From the NCBI GenBank assembly GCA_019348265.1, contig JAHWJV010000092.1:1-9999 (forward strand): a stretch of 9,999 nucleotides of DNA. The letters are read 5' to 3'. A program made the translations under genes and the position numbers. The notes beneath the pieces were generated by a model. It worked only from the letters and a program-made list of their open reading frames with translations. It searched no databases and was not told the DNA's origin. Source of the DNA: Gemmatimonadota bacterium. Its GTDB lineage: Bacteria; Gemmatimonadota; Gemmatimonadetes; Longimicrobiales; Longimicrobiaceae. The first letter of the stretch is position 1; every line of letters starts with the position of its first letter. This document shows, in pieces, positions 1 through 6,273 of this stretch.

Positions 1-144
1 GAACCCGAGCTTGACCAGGCTGTATCCTACGCGCGTCCCGTTGGCCCGCGCGTCCTGGAGACCCTTTTCGAGCTGATCCCTGGAGACGAGGCCATCTCGG
101 ACCAGCATATCGCCGATGCGTTCAGCGGCCGCTACTACTGCCAT
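1..144 (-). CDS. pilB: Type IV pilus / type II secretion assembly ATPase, N-terminal end only (runs off the left edge)
   Basis: Only the first 48 codons lie in the window, starting at the ATG at 144-142. The peptide opens with a short leader and then ERIGDMLVRDGLVSRDQLEK, followed by a run ending GYSLVKLGF. This is the helical N-terminal domain (T2SSE_N / MshEN-type) of PilB/GspE traffic ATPases. These are cytoplasmic hexamers that power pilus extension or type II secretion. The catalytic Walker A/B region lies outside the window, so PilB, GspE and MshE cannot be separated rigorously. The neighbouring comEA-like gene, 56 bases upstream and on the same strand, favours a pilus/competence role. 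No clear Shine-Dalgarno is visible before the ATG. A stand-alone N-terminal-domain protein is possible but less likely. Confidence 0.75.
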   Translation of the reverse strand, partial: MAVVAAAERIGDMLVRDGLVSRDQLEKGLQDARANGTRVGYSLVKLGF

Positions 145-200
145 GTCGGGACGTTCGGTGGGAGATGAAGGCGAACGATCGTGGCCCGCGGCGGGGCTGT

Positions 201-866
201 TCAGGGCCCTGCCCGGACCGATGCGGCAAGCTTTTCACGAAGAGCGGGACCGATGCCGGGCACCTGCTCGAGATCTTCTACGGAGCGGAAGGGTCCGCTC
301 GCCTCTCGCCGTTCGACGATGCGGCGGGCGAGCACCGGGCCGATGCCGGGGAGCGCGTCGAGCTCTTCGGTGGTGGCACGGTTGAGGTCCAGCAGCGCCC
401 CCTTCGCGGCCGCCCCGCCGCGTCGTGAGCCCCTGGCGGGCGATGCGGGGAGCTGCAGGCTCGGTGCGATCTCGCGGAGCAGCGCGGGTCCGACGCCCGG
501 GACCGAGTCGAGGTCGGCAAGGGAGCGGAAAGGCCCGTGCGCGGCGCGTCTCTCGACGATTCTTGCTGCCAGCGCCGGCCCGATCCGCGGGAGCCGGTCG
601 ATCTCGTCGACGCTGGCGCGGTTCGGGTCGATGCGCTCCCCGGGCCTCAGCGGCTCGGCTCGAATCCGCTCCTTGGCGAGCGCCCTCTCCGCCGCCCGAC
701 GAGTGGCCGCCGCATCGACCCCTTTAGTATCGGACGCGGCGTGCGCTTTCTGTTCCCATTGCACCGGCGCGGGGCCCGGGGTCAGGACGCGCGCGCCCGC
801 ACCCGCCGCCAGGAGCAGGGCCGTGACGCCGAGCGCGAGACGCTCCTGCGGAGTCACGGACAGCAT
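201..866 (-). CDS. ComEA-like membrane-anchored protein with two helix-hairpin-helix DNA-binding domains
   Basis: The 221-residue protein has an N-terminal hydrophobic segment at about residues 8-28, with no cleavable lipobox. This suggests a single membrane anchor with the rest outside the cytoplasmic membrane. A charged, Ala/Arg-rich linker (about 40-76) follows. Two homologous ComEA-type HhH modules come next, at about 78-138 and 158-217. Each has the pattern DxNRA...LP.IGP..A.RIVERR...GPFRS..DL..VPG(V/I)GPAL. The near-duplicate modules suggest an internal tandem duplication; most ComEA proteins carry one such module. ComEA proteins bind incoming double-stranded DNA during transformation, and the pilB-like gene just downstream fits that role. 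The start at 866 lies three bases after the stop of the upstream M28 gene (TGA-GCC-ATG), implying one transcript. Binding of some other nucleic acid cannot be excluded. Confidence 0.85.
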   Translation of the reverse strand: MLSVTPQERLALGVTALLLAAGAGARVLTPGPAPVQWEQKAHAASDTKGVDAAATRRAAERALAKERIRAEPLRPGERIDPNRASVDEIDRLPRIGPALAARIVERRAAHGPFRSLADLDSVPGVGPALLREIAPSLQLPASPARGSRRGGAAAKGALLDLNRATTEELDALPGIGPVLARRIVERREASGPFRSVEDLEQVPGIGPALREKLAASVRAGP

Positions 867-869
867 GGC

Positions 870-1823
870 TCACCCGCCGCGGAAGATCAGCTCCGTCAGC
901 ACCTCACCGACCATCTCCAGACCGTCTGGGCTCGTGTTCTCCAGCACGTCCTGCGGCGTATGCCAGAACCGGTTACCCGGGCCGTACTCGAAATCGATGA
1001 TGTCGATGGTCCGTATCCCCCCCTCGTTCAGCGGCATGTGGTCGTCGCTGATGGAGCCGGCGTTCTCCTGAACGAACACGTCGCCGTACCCCAGCTCCGC
1101 GGCGACCGACCACACGCGGTGGACGACTTCGGGCGCCGCCTGCGACGAGTAGCCCTCGATCGGAAAGCGCGGCTGCTGGTCGCCGATCATGTCGATCAGC
1201 ACGCCGTAGAGCGGCTTGTAGTCCGCCGGCTTGTTCTCCGCGAAATAGCGCGCGCCGAGGAACATGTCGGCGGTGCTGGGGCCGTAGTCCTCGCCGTCCA
1301 CGAAGAGGAGGTCGACGCCGATGGGCGGCGGGTTCCTGGCGAGAAGCTCGGCAAGCTGCAGGAGGACGGCGGTCCCCGAAGCGCCGTCGTTCGCGCCGAG
1401 CACCGGCTGCTCGCGCTCCTCCGGCGTGGCGCTCTGATCGGCGCGCGGGCGGGTATCCCAGTGCGCCACCAGCAGGATCCGGTCGGGCCGCCCGGGGTGG
1501 AAACGCGCCAGCAGGTTGGTCAGGTTGAGGCTCTCACCGTACGTGGTCAGCGACGTAAAAGACTGAACCTCGAGCGTGTCGGCACGCTCGGCGAGCCAGG
1601 CGCGCATCCAGTCGAGCTGGCGCTGGTGCCCAGGCGTGCCCGGGATGCGCGGCCCGAAGGCCACCTGCCGTGCCACCAGTCGATGCGCCTCCTCGCCGGG
1701 AAAGTCGGGGCGCTCGATCCGCGCCTCGGCGCCGGCCTCTCCGCCCGCGCCCGAGCAGGACGCGGAGAGCGGCGCCGCGGCGAGCGCGGTCCAGCAAAAG
1801 GCACGTAACAGGCTGGCGAGCAT
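870..1823 (-). CDS. Exported zinc-dependent M28-family protein, glutaminyl-peptide cyclotransferase-like
   Basis: The 317-residue protein starts with a Sec-type signal peptide (about residues 1-22). The sequence around Cys23 (LSASC) resembles a lipobox but has Ser at -3, so lipoprotein status is uncertain. The mature part is an M28 aminopeptidase / glutaminyl cyclase fold. It has HWD (121-123), a GANDGASG zinc-ligand motif with Asp146, DGEDYG with Glu178, a DDHMP motif (260-264) and WHTPQD with His288. DDH.P followed by WHT..D, together with a single predicted zinc site (Asp146, Glu178, His288), resembles glutaminyl-peptide cyclotransferases more than classical dizinc aminopeptidases. Glutaminyl cyclases form N-terminal pyroglutamate on exported peptides. 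Peptidase activity remains the alternative. It is the first gene of the leftward operon, with its promoter in the 1824-2063 gap. The ATG at 1823 fits the signal peptide. Confidence 0.85.
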   Translation of the reverse strand: MLASLLRAFCWTALAAAPLSASCSGAGGEAGAEARIERPDFPGEEAHRLVARQVAFGPRIPGTPGHQRQLDWMRAWLAERADTLEVQSFTSLTTYGESLNLTNLLARFHPGRPDRILLVAHWDTRPRADQSATPEEREQPVLGANDGASGTAVLLQLAELLARNPPPIGVDLLFVDGEDYGPSTADMFLGARYFAENKPADYKPLYGVLIDMIGDQQPRFPIEGYSSQAAPEVVHRVWSVAAELGYGDVFVQENAGSISDDHMPLNEGGIRTIDIIDFEYGPGNRFWHTPQDVLENTSPDGLEMVGEVLTELIFRGG

Positions 1824-1945
1824 CGAGACCCGGTGCGGTGAACGGCGGTGCGGTGTGGCGGCTGGGATTGGCGTACCCGGCGGGGGCTGCGGCGTTCCGG
1901 CAACCCGGCGGCGGTTCCGGGGTACGAGGGGCCCGGTGCGGCCGA

Positions 1946-1974
1946 TTGTTGGGAGATCGGCCCCCTGGTATTAT
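1946..1974 (+). promoter_or_regulatory. Predicted extended -10 promoter for lptF-lptG
   Basis: TTGTTG (1946-1951) and TATTAT (1969-1974) are separated by 17 bases. The -10 is preceded by TGG, giving the extended -10 form TGnTATTAT. The -10 matches consensus at 5 of 6 positions; the -35 is weak (3 of 6), which an extended -10 can compensate for. The predicted leader to the lptF ATG at 2064 is about 80 bases. Confidence 0.5.
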
Positions 1975-1998
1975 GCAGGCGCTGAATCTCGACGGCAA
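1970..1998 (-). promoter_or_regulatory. Predicted sigma70-type promoter for the M28-comEA-pilB operon
   Basis: Reading the minus strand, TTGCCG (1998-1993) and CATAAT (1975-1970) are separated by exactly 17 bases. They match the -35 consensus at 4 of 6 positions and the -10 consensus at 5 of 6. The predicted 5' leader to the ATG at 1823 is about 140 bases. The -10 overlaps the -10 of the opposing lptF promoter. Confidence 0.5.
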
Positions 1999-2063
1999 AC
2001 GGCCGGCTTGGCGCGGAAGTCACGCCACTTCCCCTCCCGGTCTCGGCTCTGTTCAGGCGAGTA

Positions 2064-3389
2064 ATGAAGGTTCTCACCCGCTACCTGCTCCGCTCTCACA
2101 TCGCGCCCTTCTTCTTCGCCTTTCTGGCGTTGACGGGGGTCGTGCTGATCAATACCCTGGCTCGCGAGCTCGCGAACCTCGCCGGGAAGGGCCTAGCCAC
2201 CGAGGTTTTCTTCGAGTTCTTCGTGCTCTCCCTCCCCGCGAACGTCGCGCTGACGCTGCCGATGGCAGTGCTGGTGGCCGTGCTCTACACCTTCTCGCAG
2301 TTCGCGGCGGAGAACGAGATCACCGCGCTGAAGGCGAGCGGGATCGACCTTCGCCGCATGGTGATGCCGCTGCTCGCGGCGGCGGCGCTGGTCGCCGGGG
2401 GGATGGTCTGGTTCAACGACCAGGTGCTGCCGGCGTCCAACTATCGCTGGCGCATGCTGATGATGGACGTGGCGCAGACGAGTCCGCTCCTGTCGCTGAA
2501 GGAGCAGGTGGTGAACCCGATCGGCCAGGAAGGAAGCACGAGCTTGTACCTGCAGGCGAGCCGGATCTACCAGGGCTCGAACCGGATGCGCGACGTGGCG
2601 ATCTACGACGTCAGCAACCCCGAGGCGGCGCGGACCATTTACGCGGACTCCGGCTGGGTGGCCATGAACAGGGCTCGCACCGACCTGGTGCTCACGCTGT
2701 TCGACGGGCACATCCGCCAGGTGGATACCGCGCAGCCCGAGACCTTCCAGCGGATCGCATTCGAGCGCCAGGTGATGCGCATCCCCGGGATCATGCAGCA
2801 GATGCAACGGACGGAGGAGAGCAGCTTCCGAACGGACCGCGACATGACCGTGGCCATGATGTCGGCGAAGATCGACACGATGCGGAGCGAGCTGCAGACG
2901 CTCCGGAAGGCACAGGCCATGGCGCCGTCGCCGTCGCCGGAGACGAAGGTGGCCATCTCCACCATGGCGCGGGAAGAGAACTACGACGAGGCGCGTATCC
3001 GAAACCTGCGCTTCTCGATCCGAGAGTACCAGGTGGAGGTACACAAGAAGTTCGCGATCGCGACGGCGACGATGGTCTTCGTGCTGATCGGCGTCCCGCT
3101 TGCCCTACGCTTCCCGCGCGGCGGAGTCGGGATGGTGATCGGCGCGAGCCTGCTCATCTTCTCGATCTACTACGTGGGGCTGATCGGCGGCGAGGCGCTC
3201 GCGGACGAGGGGCTCATGCCGCCGTCGCTGGCGATGTGGCAGACCAACGTCATCTTCGGAACGCTGGGCCTCTTCGCGATGTGGCGGATCGGGCGTGAGC
3301 AGTCGACCGGGCGCGGTGCCGGGTGGGGCGATCTGCCGCGCTGGCTGCGGCGGCCGATGCTGCGCCGTCGCCGGATCGTGGAGGCGTGA
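2064..3389 (+). CDS. lptF: LPS export ABC transporter permease, YjgP/YjgQ family (LptF position)
   Basis: The 441-residue inner-membrane protein has the LptF/LptG layout. Transmembrane helices lie at about 13-33, 53-79 and 99-117. A periplasmic beta-jellyroll domain (about 125-247) follows, and helices at about 330-348, 354-376 and 391-408 end the membrane part. The cytoplasmic coupling loop NEITALKASGIDLRRM (84-99) contacts the ATPase LptB. With LptG and LptB it extracts lipopolysaccharide from the inner membrane and passes it to LptC/LptA. It is about 75-80 residues longer than Escherichia coli LptF. The extra length is mainly a polar, probably helical stretch at about 248-326 before the fourth helix, plus an Arg-rich tail (429-437). 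The ATG at 2064 follows a weak AGGCGA ribosome site. F versus G is assigned only by gene order, since both genes belong to one family. Confidence 0.92.
   Translation: MKVLTRYLLRSHIAPFFFAFLALTGVVLINTLARELANLAGKGLATEVFFEFFVLSLPANVALTLPMAVLVAVLYTFSQFAAENEITALKASGIDLRRMVMPLLAAAALVAGGMVWFNDQVLPASNYRWRMLMMDVAQTSPLLSLKEQVVNPIGQEGSTSLYLQASRIYQGSNRMRDVAIYDVSNPEAARTIYADSGWVAMNRARTDLVLTLFDGHIRQVDTAQPETFQRIAFERQVMRIPGIMQQMQRTEESSFRTDRDMTVAMMSAKIDTMRSELQTLRKAQAMAPSPSPETKVAISTMAREENYDEARIRNLRFSIREYQVEVHKKFAIATATMVFVLIGVPLALRFPRGGVGMVIGASLLIFSIYYVGLIGGEALADEGLMPPSLAMWQTNVIFGTLGLFAMWRIGREQSTGRGAGWGDLPRWLRRPMLRRRRIVEA
3380..3384 (+). promoter_or_regulatory. Shine-Dalgarno that fixes the lptG start
   Basis: GGAGG lies four bases before the ATG at 3389 and inside the last codons of lptF. 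It selects 3389 over the in-frame ATG at 3323, which would add 22 Ala-rich residues unlike the family. Confidence 0.7.
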
Positions 3390-4459
3390 TGCGGCTCCTC
3401 GACCGGTACATCGCGCGCCAGTTCATGGCGACCTTCCTGGCGCTCTCGATGGGCCTGCCCTGGCTCTTCGTCGTCGCCGACATCACCGATAACCTCGACA
3501 AGTACCTCGCGCGGGGACTCTCCCGCGGCGCGGTGGCGATGTCCTACGTGTACTTCCTCCCCCAGTTCGTCTTCTGGGCGCTACCGATCGCGGGGCTGGT
3601 CGCGACGGTGTTCACCATCGGCAACATGACCCGGCACCAGGAGATCGCGGCGGCCAAGGCCGGTGGCGTCAGCTTCTACCGGCTGATGGCACCGATCCTC
3701 CTGCTCGCCAGCCTGCTCAGCATCGGCGCCGTGGCCCTCGGCGAGCTACTCCCCATCACGACGCTGAAACGGCTGGAGGTGCTGGGGGAGAAGAAGTTCT
3801 CGACCGCGACCTTCCGCACGAACTTCGTCTTCCAGGCGGCGGACGGGAGCATGCTCGCCATCCGCCGGCTAGACTCGGAGCGCGATGAGATGCAGGGGAT
3901 CGTGGTCGAGCGCGACGCGACCGAGGAGCGGCCCGGCGCGCACCTCACGGCGCGGGACGCGATGTGGAACCCGGACCGCGGCTGGACGATGCGTAACGGG
4001 TACCAGCGCGTGCTGTACGGCGGCGAGGTGGAGCAGGCCTTCCAGTTCGACTCCGTGCGCATCGCAGGCCTGGCGGAGACGCCGGAGGAGCTGATGGCGG
4101 ACCCCAAGGAGCCGGAGGAGATGGGCTACATGGAGATGAGCCGGTTCATCGACTCCATCGAGCGCTCCGGGGGTGACATCCGCAAGATGCGCGTCGAGCG
4201 CGCCCAGAAGATCGCGCTCCCTCTCGCGCTCTTCGTCATCGTCCTCTTCGGTGCCCCGCTCTCCACCTCGTCGAGCCGCGGCGGCGCGGCCTACGGCGTC
4301 GGGATCAGCCTGGGCGTGACCCTGGTCTACCTGCTTCTCTTCAAGGTAGGCACCGCCATCGGCTCCAGCGGCGCCATCCACCCGCTGGTCGCGGCCTGGG
4401 CGCCGAACGCGCTCTTCTTCGTCGCGGGGATTTATCTGCTGGTGAGAGTGCGGACGTGA
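3389..4459 (+). CDS. lptG: LPS export ABC transporter permease, YjgP/YjgQ family (LptG position)
   Basis: The start at 3389 overlaps the lptF stop by one base (TGATG), giving 356 residues, close to the usual LptG length. The chain begins MRLLDRYIARQF, typical of the family. Transmembrane helices lie at about 11-32, 52-78, 98-121, 274-291, 300-318 and 337-353. A periplasmic beta-jellyroll lies between helices 3 and 4 (about 125-265), and the cytoplasmic coupling loop HQEIAAAKAGGVSFYRLM is at 83-100. It is the heterodimer partner of the preceding LptF protein; translational coupling fits a 1:1 complex. lptB, lptC and lptA are not in the window. Unlike the preceding protein it lacks the long helical insert, so the two paralogues are clearly distinct. 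Confidence 0.92.
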   Translation: MRLLDRYIARQFMATFLALSMGLPWLFVVADITDNLDKYLARGLSRGAVAMSYVYFLPQFVFWALPIAGLVATVFTIGNMTRHQEIAAAKAGGVSFYRLMAPILLLASLLSIGAVALGELLPITTLKRLEVLGEKKFSTATFRTNFVFQAADGSMLAIRRLDSERDEMQGIVVERDATEERPGAHLTARDAMWNPDRGWTMRNGYQRVLYGGEVEQAFQFDSVRIAGLAETPEELMADPKEPEEMGYMEMSRFIDSIERSGGDIRKMRVERAQKIALPLALFVIVLFGAPLSTSSSRGGAAYGVGISLGVTLVYLLLFKVGTAIGSSGAIHPLVAAWAPNALFFVAGIYLLVRVRT

Positions 4460-4471
4460 CGAACCGCGATT

Positions 4472-4504
4472 CTGAAATTTTTGAAGATCGAGCGAAGATT
4501 TCAG
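4472..4504 (+). terminator. Stem-loop in the convergent lptG/hisF spacer (possible weak terminator)
   Basis: Bases 4472-4483 pair with 4493-4504 through 12 consecutive positions (10 Watson-Crick, two G-U in plus-strand RNA) around a 9-base loop. It begins 12 bases after the lptG stop in a markedly AT-rich 87-bp spacer (4460-4546) between convergent genes. There is no T-tract after the stem, so it is not a classical intrinsic terminator. The G-U pairs make it more stable in lptG transcripts than in hisF transcripts. Confidence 0.35.
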
Positions 4505-4546
4505 TGAACGACGCGTTTGATTCGAGATTCCGCATTTGGAAGTAAA

Positions 4547-5302
4547 TCATCTTCTCACCTCATGTCCCCGCAACTTTAAAAACTCTCTCGCCTGCGGGAC
4601 GGTGATCTCGCCGAAGTGAAAGATGGAGGCGGCGAGGACGGCGTGGGCGCCGGAGGCGAGTGCGTCGTCCAGGTGTTGGAGGGAGCCGGCGCCGCCGGAG
4701 GCGATGACGGGGATGCCGACGGCGGAGCTTGCGGCGCTGAGTAGCTCGAGGTCGTAGCCATTGCGGGTGCCGTCGGTGTCCATCGAGGTGAGGAGGATCT
4801 CGCCGGCTCCGAGCTCCTCGGCGCGGGCGGCCCACTCGAGCGCGTCGATACCGGTCGGGGTGCGGCCGCCGTGCGTGTACACCTCCCAACCCGAGTCGGA
4901 GCGGCGTGCGTCGATGGCCACCACGACGCACTGGGTGCCGAAGCGGTCCGCCGCGCGGGCGATCAGCTCGGGCTCCGCGAGCGCCGCGGTGTTCACGGCT
5001 ACCTTGTCGGCCCCCGCTCCCAGGATCGCCAGGAAATCGTCCACCGAGCGCACTCCGCCGCCGACCGTGAAGGGGATGAAGATCGACTCGGCGGTGCGCC
5101 GGATCACGTCCAGCATCGAGGCGCGGCCCTCGTGCGAGGCGGTGATGTCCAGGAAGACCAGCTCGTCGGCGCGCGCGGCGTCGTAGCGGACCGCCTGCTC
5201 CACCGGGTCTCCCGCGTCGCGGAGGTCGAGGAACTGGATGCCTTTCACCACCCGCCCTTCCTTCACGTCCAGGCACGGGATGATGCGTTTGGCGAGGCTC
5301 AT
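4547..5302 (-). CDS. hisF: Imidazole glycerol phosphate synthase, cyclase subunit HisF
   Basis: The 251-residue TIM barrel uses ammonia from HisH to turn PRFAR into imidazole glycerol phosphate and AICAR. Catalytic aspartates are in CLDV (Asp11) and AIDA (Asp130). Phosphate-binding motifs include GGGVRS (81-86) and ASGGAG (201-206), and the barrel sequence TSMDTDGT is at 172-179; the family usually has Arg where this has Thr176. The start at 5302 follows GGAGAG at a spacing of six bases and overlaps the upstream dapF-like stop as ATGA, implying translational coupling. It is the last gene of the minus-strand his cluster. hisA, usually its upstream neighbour, is missing. Longer in-frame upstream extensions lie inside the dapF-like gene and are rejected. 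Confidence 0.96.
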   Translation of the reverse strand: MSLAKRIIPCLDVKEGRVVKGIQFLDLRDAGDPVEQAVRYDAARADELVFLDITASHEGRASMLDVIRRTAESIFIPFTVGGGVRSVDDFLAILGAGADKVAVNTAALAEPELIARAADRFGTQCVVVAIDARRSDSGWEVYTHGGRTPTGIDALEWAARAEELGAGEILLTSMDTDGTRNGYDLELLSAASSAVGIPVIASGGAGSLQHLDDALASGAHAVLAASIFHFGEITVPQAREFLKLRGHEVRR

Positions 5303-6168
5303 CCGAGGCTCTCCAGCCGGCGCAGGAGCTCGGGGGTGAGCTCCCCGTGGAAGGTCGCCTCCGCGGGCCCCTTCTGCACGATCGTCCAGTCCTCCCGCAC
5401 TTCCACCTGGAGCGTCCCCCCGGGCATCCGGACCTCCACCTGCTTTTCGGCGAGCAGGCCACGACGCACCGCCACCGCCGCGACCGCGCACGCGCTCGAG
5501 CCTGACGCGAGCGTCTCTCCCGCTCCCCGCTCCCATACCCACGCCTCCACCACGCCCGCGCCCAGCACCCGCGCGAACTGCACGTTGGTTCCCCGCTCGA
5601 ACCACGGGTGCGTGGAAACCTGCGGCGCGCGACGGCGGAGCGTCTCCGGGTCCACCTCGTCCTCGAAGATCACGCAATGCGGATTTCCGAGCGACACGGT
5701 GTTGATCTCCAGGCGGTCGCCCGCCGACAGCTCCAGCAGCTCCCCGGTCACCTCCCGCTCCGGGCCGCTCAGCCCCACGTCGGTGCTGCGGAAGGACGCC
5801 GTCCCCATGTCTACCTCGACCCAGACCCGCTCCGGAGTACGCTCGAGCACGGCGAGCGACACCAGGCCTCCAGGTGTCTCCACCGCGAAACGGGCGCCGA
5901 CGTCGACGAGCTCACGATCGAGCAGGTAGGCGGCGAAGATGCGCAGTCCGTTCCCGCTCTTCTCCGCCTCGGTCCCGTCCGGATTGAAGATGCGCAGCCC
6001 GAAGTCGGCGCGGCTGCTCCCTACCCGCGCCAGTATCCCATCCGACCCCACCCCCAGGTTCCGGTCGCACAGAAGCCGCACCGCCGGAGGCGACAGCTCG
6101 AAGGGGAGCTCCTCCATCTCCAGCGCGAGATAGTCGTTGCCGAGGCCGTGGCCCTTGAAGAAGTGCAT
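5299..6168 (-). CDS. DapF-fold protein lacking both catalytic cysteines (diaminopimelate epimerase homologue)
   Basis: The 289-residue protein aligns end to end with diaminopimelate epimerase, which interconverts LL- and meso-diaminopimelate for lysine and peptidoglycan synthesis. Substrate-contact motifs are present: GNDY (Asn11), IFNPDGTEAE (60-69), GNG (72-74), GNPH (161-164), RGTNV (192-196) and ERGAGETL (213-220). However, the two acid/base cysteines that act on opposite faces of the alpha carbon are serine. The first motif reads KSGNG (Ser71, codon AGC) and the second LASGSSAC (Ser222, codon TCA). Cys227 lies five residues after the second site. It occupies the slot between hisH and hisF where hisA is usual, and its stop overlaps the hisF start as ATGA. 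No Shine-Dalgarno is clear at the ATG at 6168. The fold assignment is firm; epimerase activity is doubtful, so no gene symbol is given. Confidence 0.9.
   Translation of the reverse strand: MHFFKGHGLGNDYLALEMEELPFELSPPAVRLLCDRNLGVGSDGILARVGSSRADFGLRIFNPDGTEAEKSGNGLRIFAAYLLDRELVDVGARFAVETPGGLVSLAVLERTPERVWVEVDMGTASFRSTDVGLSGPEREVTGELLELSAGDRLEINTVSLGNPHCVIFEDEVDPETLRRRAPQVSTHPWFERGTNVQFARVLGAGVVEAWVWERGAGETLASGSSACAVAAVAVRRGLLAEKQVEVRMPGGTLQVEVREDWTIVQKGPAEATFHGELTPELLRRLESLG
5309..5314 (-). promoter_or_regulatory. Shine-Dalgarno that decides the hisF start
   Basis: GGAGAG on the minus strand sits six bases before the hisF ATG, inside the dapF-like gene. The hisB site at 7603-7608 has the same sequence and spacing, and both sites lie in the context CTGGAGAG...ATGA, a shared coupled-start layout. 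Confidence 0.65.
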
Positions 6169-6273
6169 CTGACGTCTTGTCGAGGAGAGCTCTAACCTTG
6201 AACTTCCAGCGTTGAATTTGAATATGGCCGTGGTCAGCTCGATATTGACAACGCAAAATTCAAAATTGCAGTT
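6169..6273. other. 105-bp AT-rich spacer with nested inverted repeats between hisH and the dapF homologue
   Basis: GCGTTG (6209-6214) pairs with CAACGC (6249-6254), and inside it AATAT (6221-6225) pairs with ATATT (6242-6246). Alternatively TTGAATTT (6212-6219) can pair with AAATTCAA (6257-6264). The local composition (motifs such as AAAATTCAAAATT) is far more AT-rich than the flanking genes. No convincing promoter or open frame was recognised in it. Confidence 0.5.

Larger units (their letters stand above)
1824..2063. other. 240-bp divergent intergenic region
   Basis: This is the longest gene-free stretch in the window. It holds the paired promoters centred near 1972. No conserved open frame, tRNA or riboswitch fold was recognised in the rest of it. 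The half next to the M28 gene is very GC-rich (repeated GCCGCC/GGCGG patches), which would give a structured leader for that operon. Confidence 0.6.

Noticed and set aside
537..1808. A 423-codon plus-strand open frame opposite the M28 and comEA-like genes
   Set aside because: It is antisense to two clearly recognisable genes, and its composition is low-complexity Arg/Val/Gly typical of GC-rich shadow frames.
2193..3044. A 283-codon minus-strand open frame inside lptF
   Set aside because: It is a His/Arg-rich shadow frame with no family signature.
1670..3298. A 542-codon plus-strand open frame overlapping lptF
   Set aside because: It is Arg/Gly/Pro-rich with no recognisable family, lies in another frame of lptF, and is a by-product of high GC content.
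3323..3388. Longer LptG starting at 3323
   Set aside because: The 22 extra residues are Ala-rich and unlike the family, while the ATG at 3389 has a good GGAGG site and the typical MRLLDRYI opening.
4871..5929. A 352-codon plus-strand open frame opposite hisF and the dapF homologue
   Set aside because: It is Ser/Thr/Arg-rich, matches no family I know, and is antisense to conserved genes.
5299..6168. Selenocysteine or sequencing-error explanation for the missing DapF cysteines
   Set aside because: The codons at both sites are ordinary serine codons (AGC and TCA), not TGA, and two independent errors of the needed kind are unlikely.
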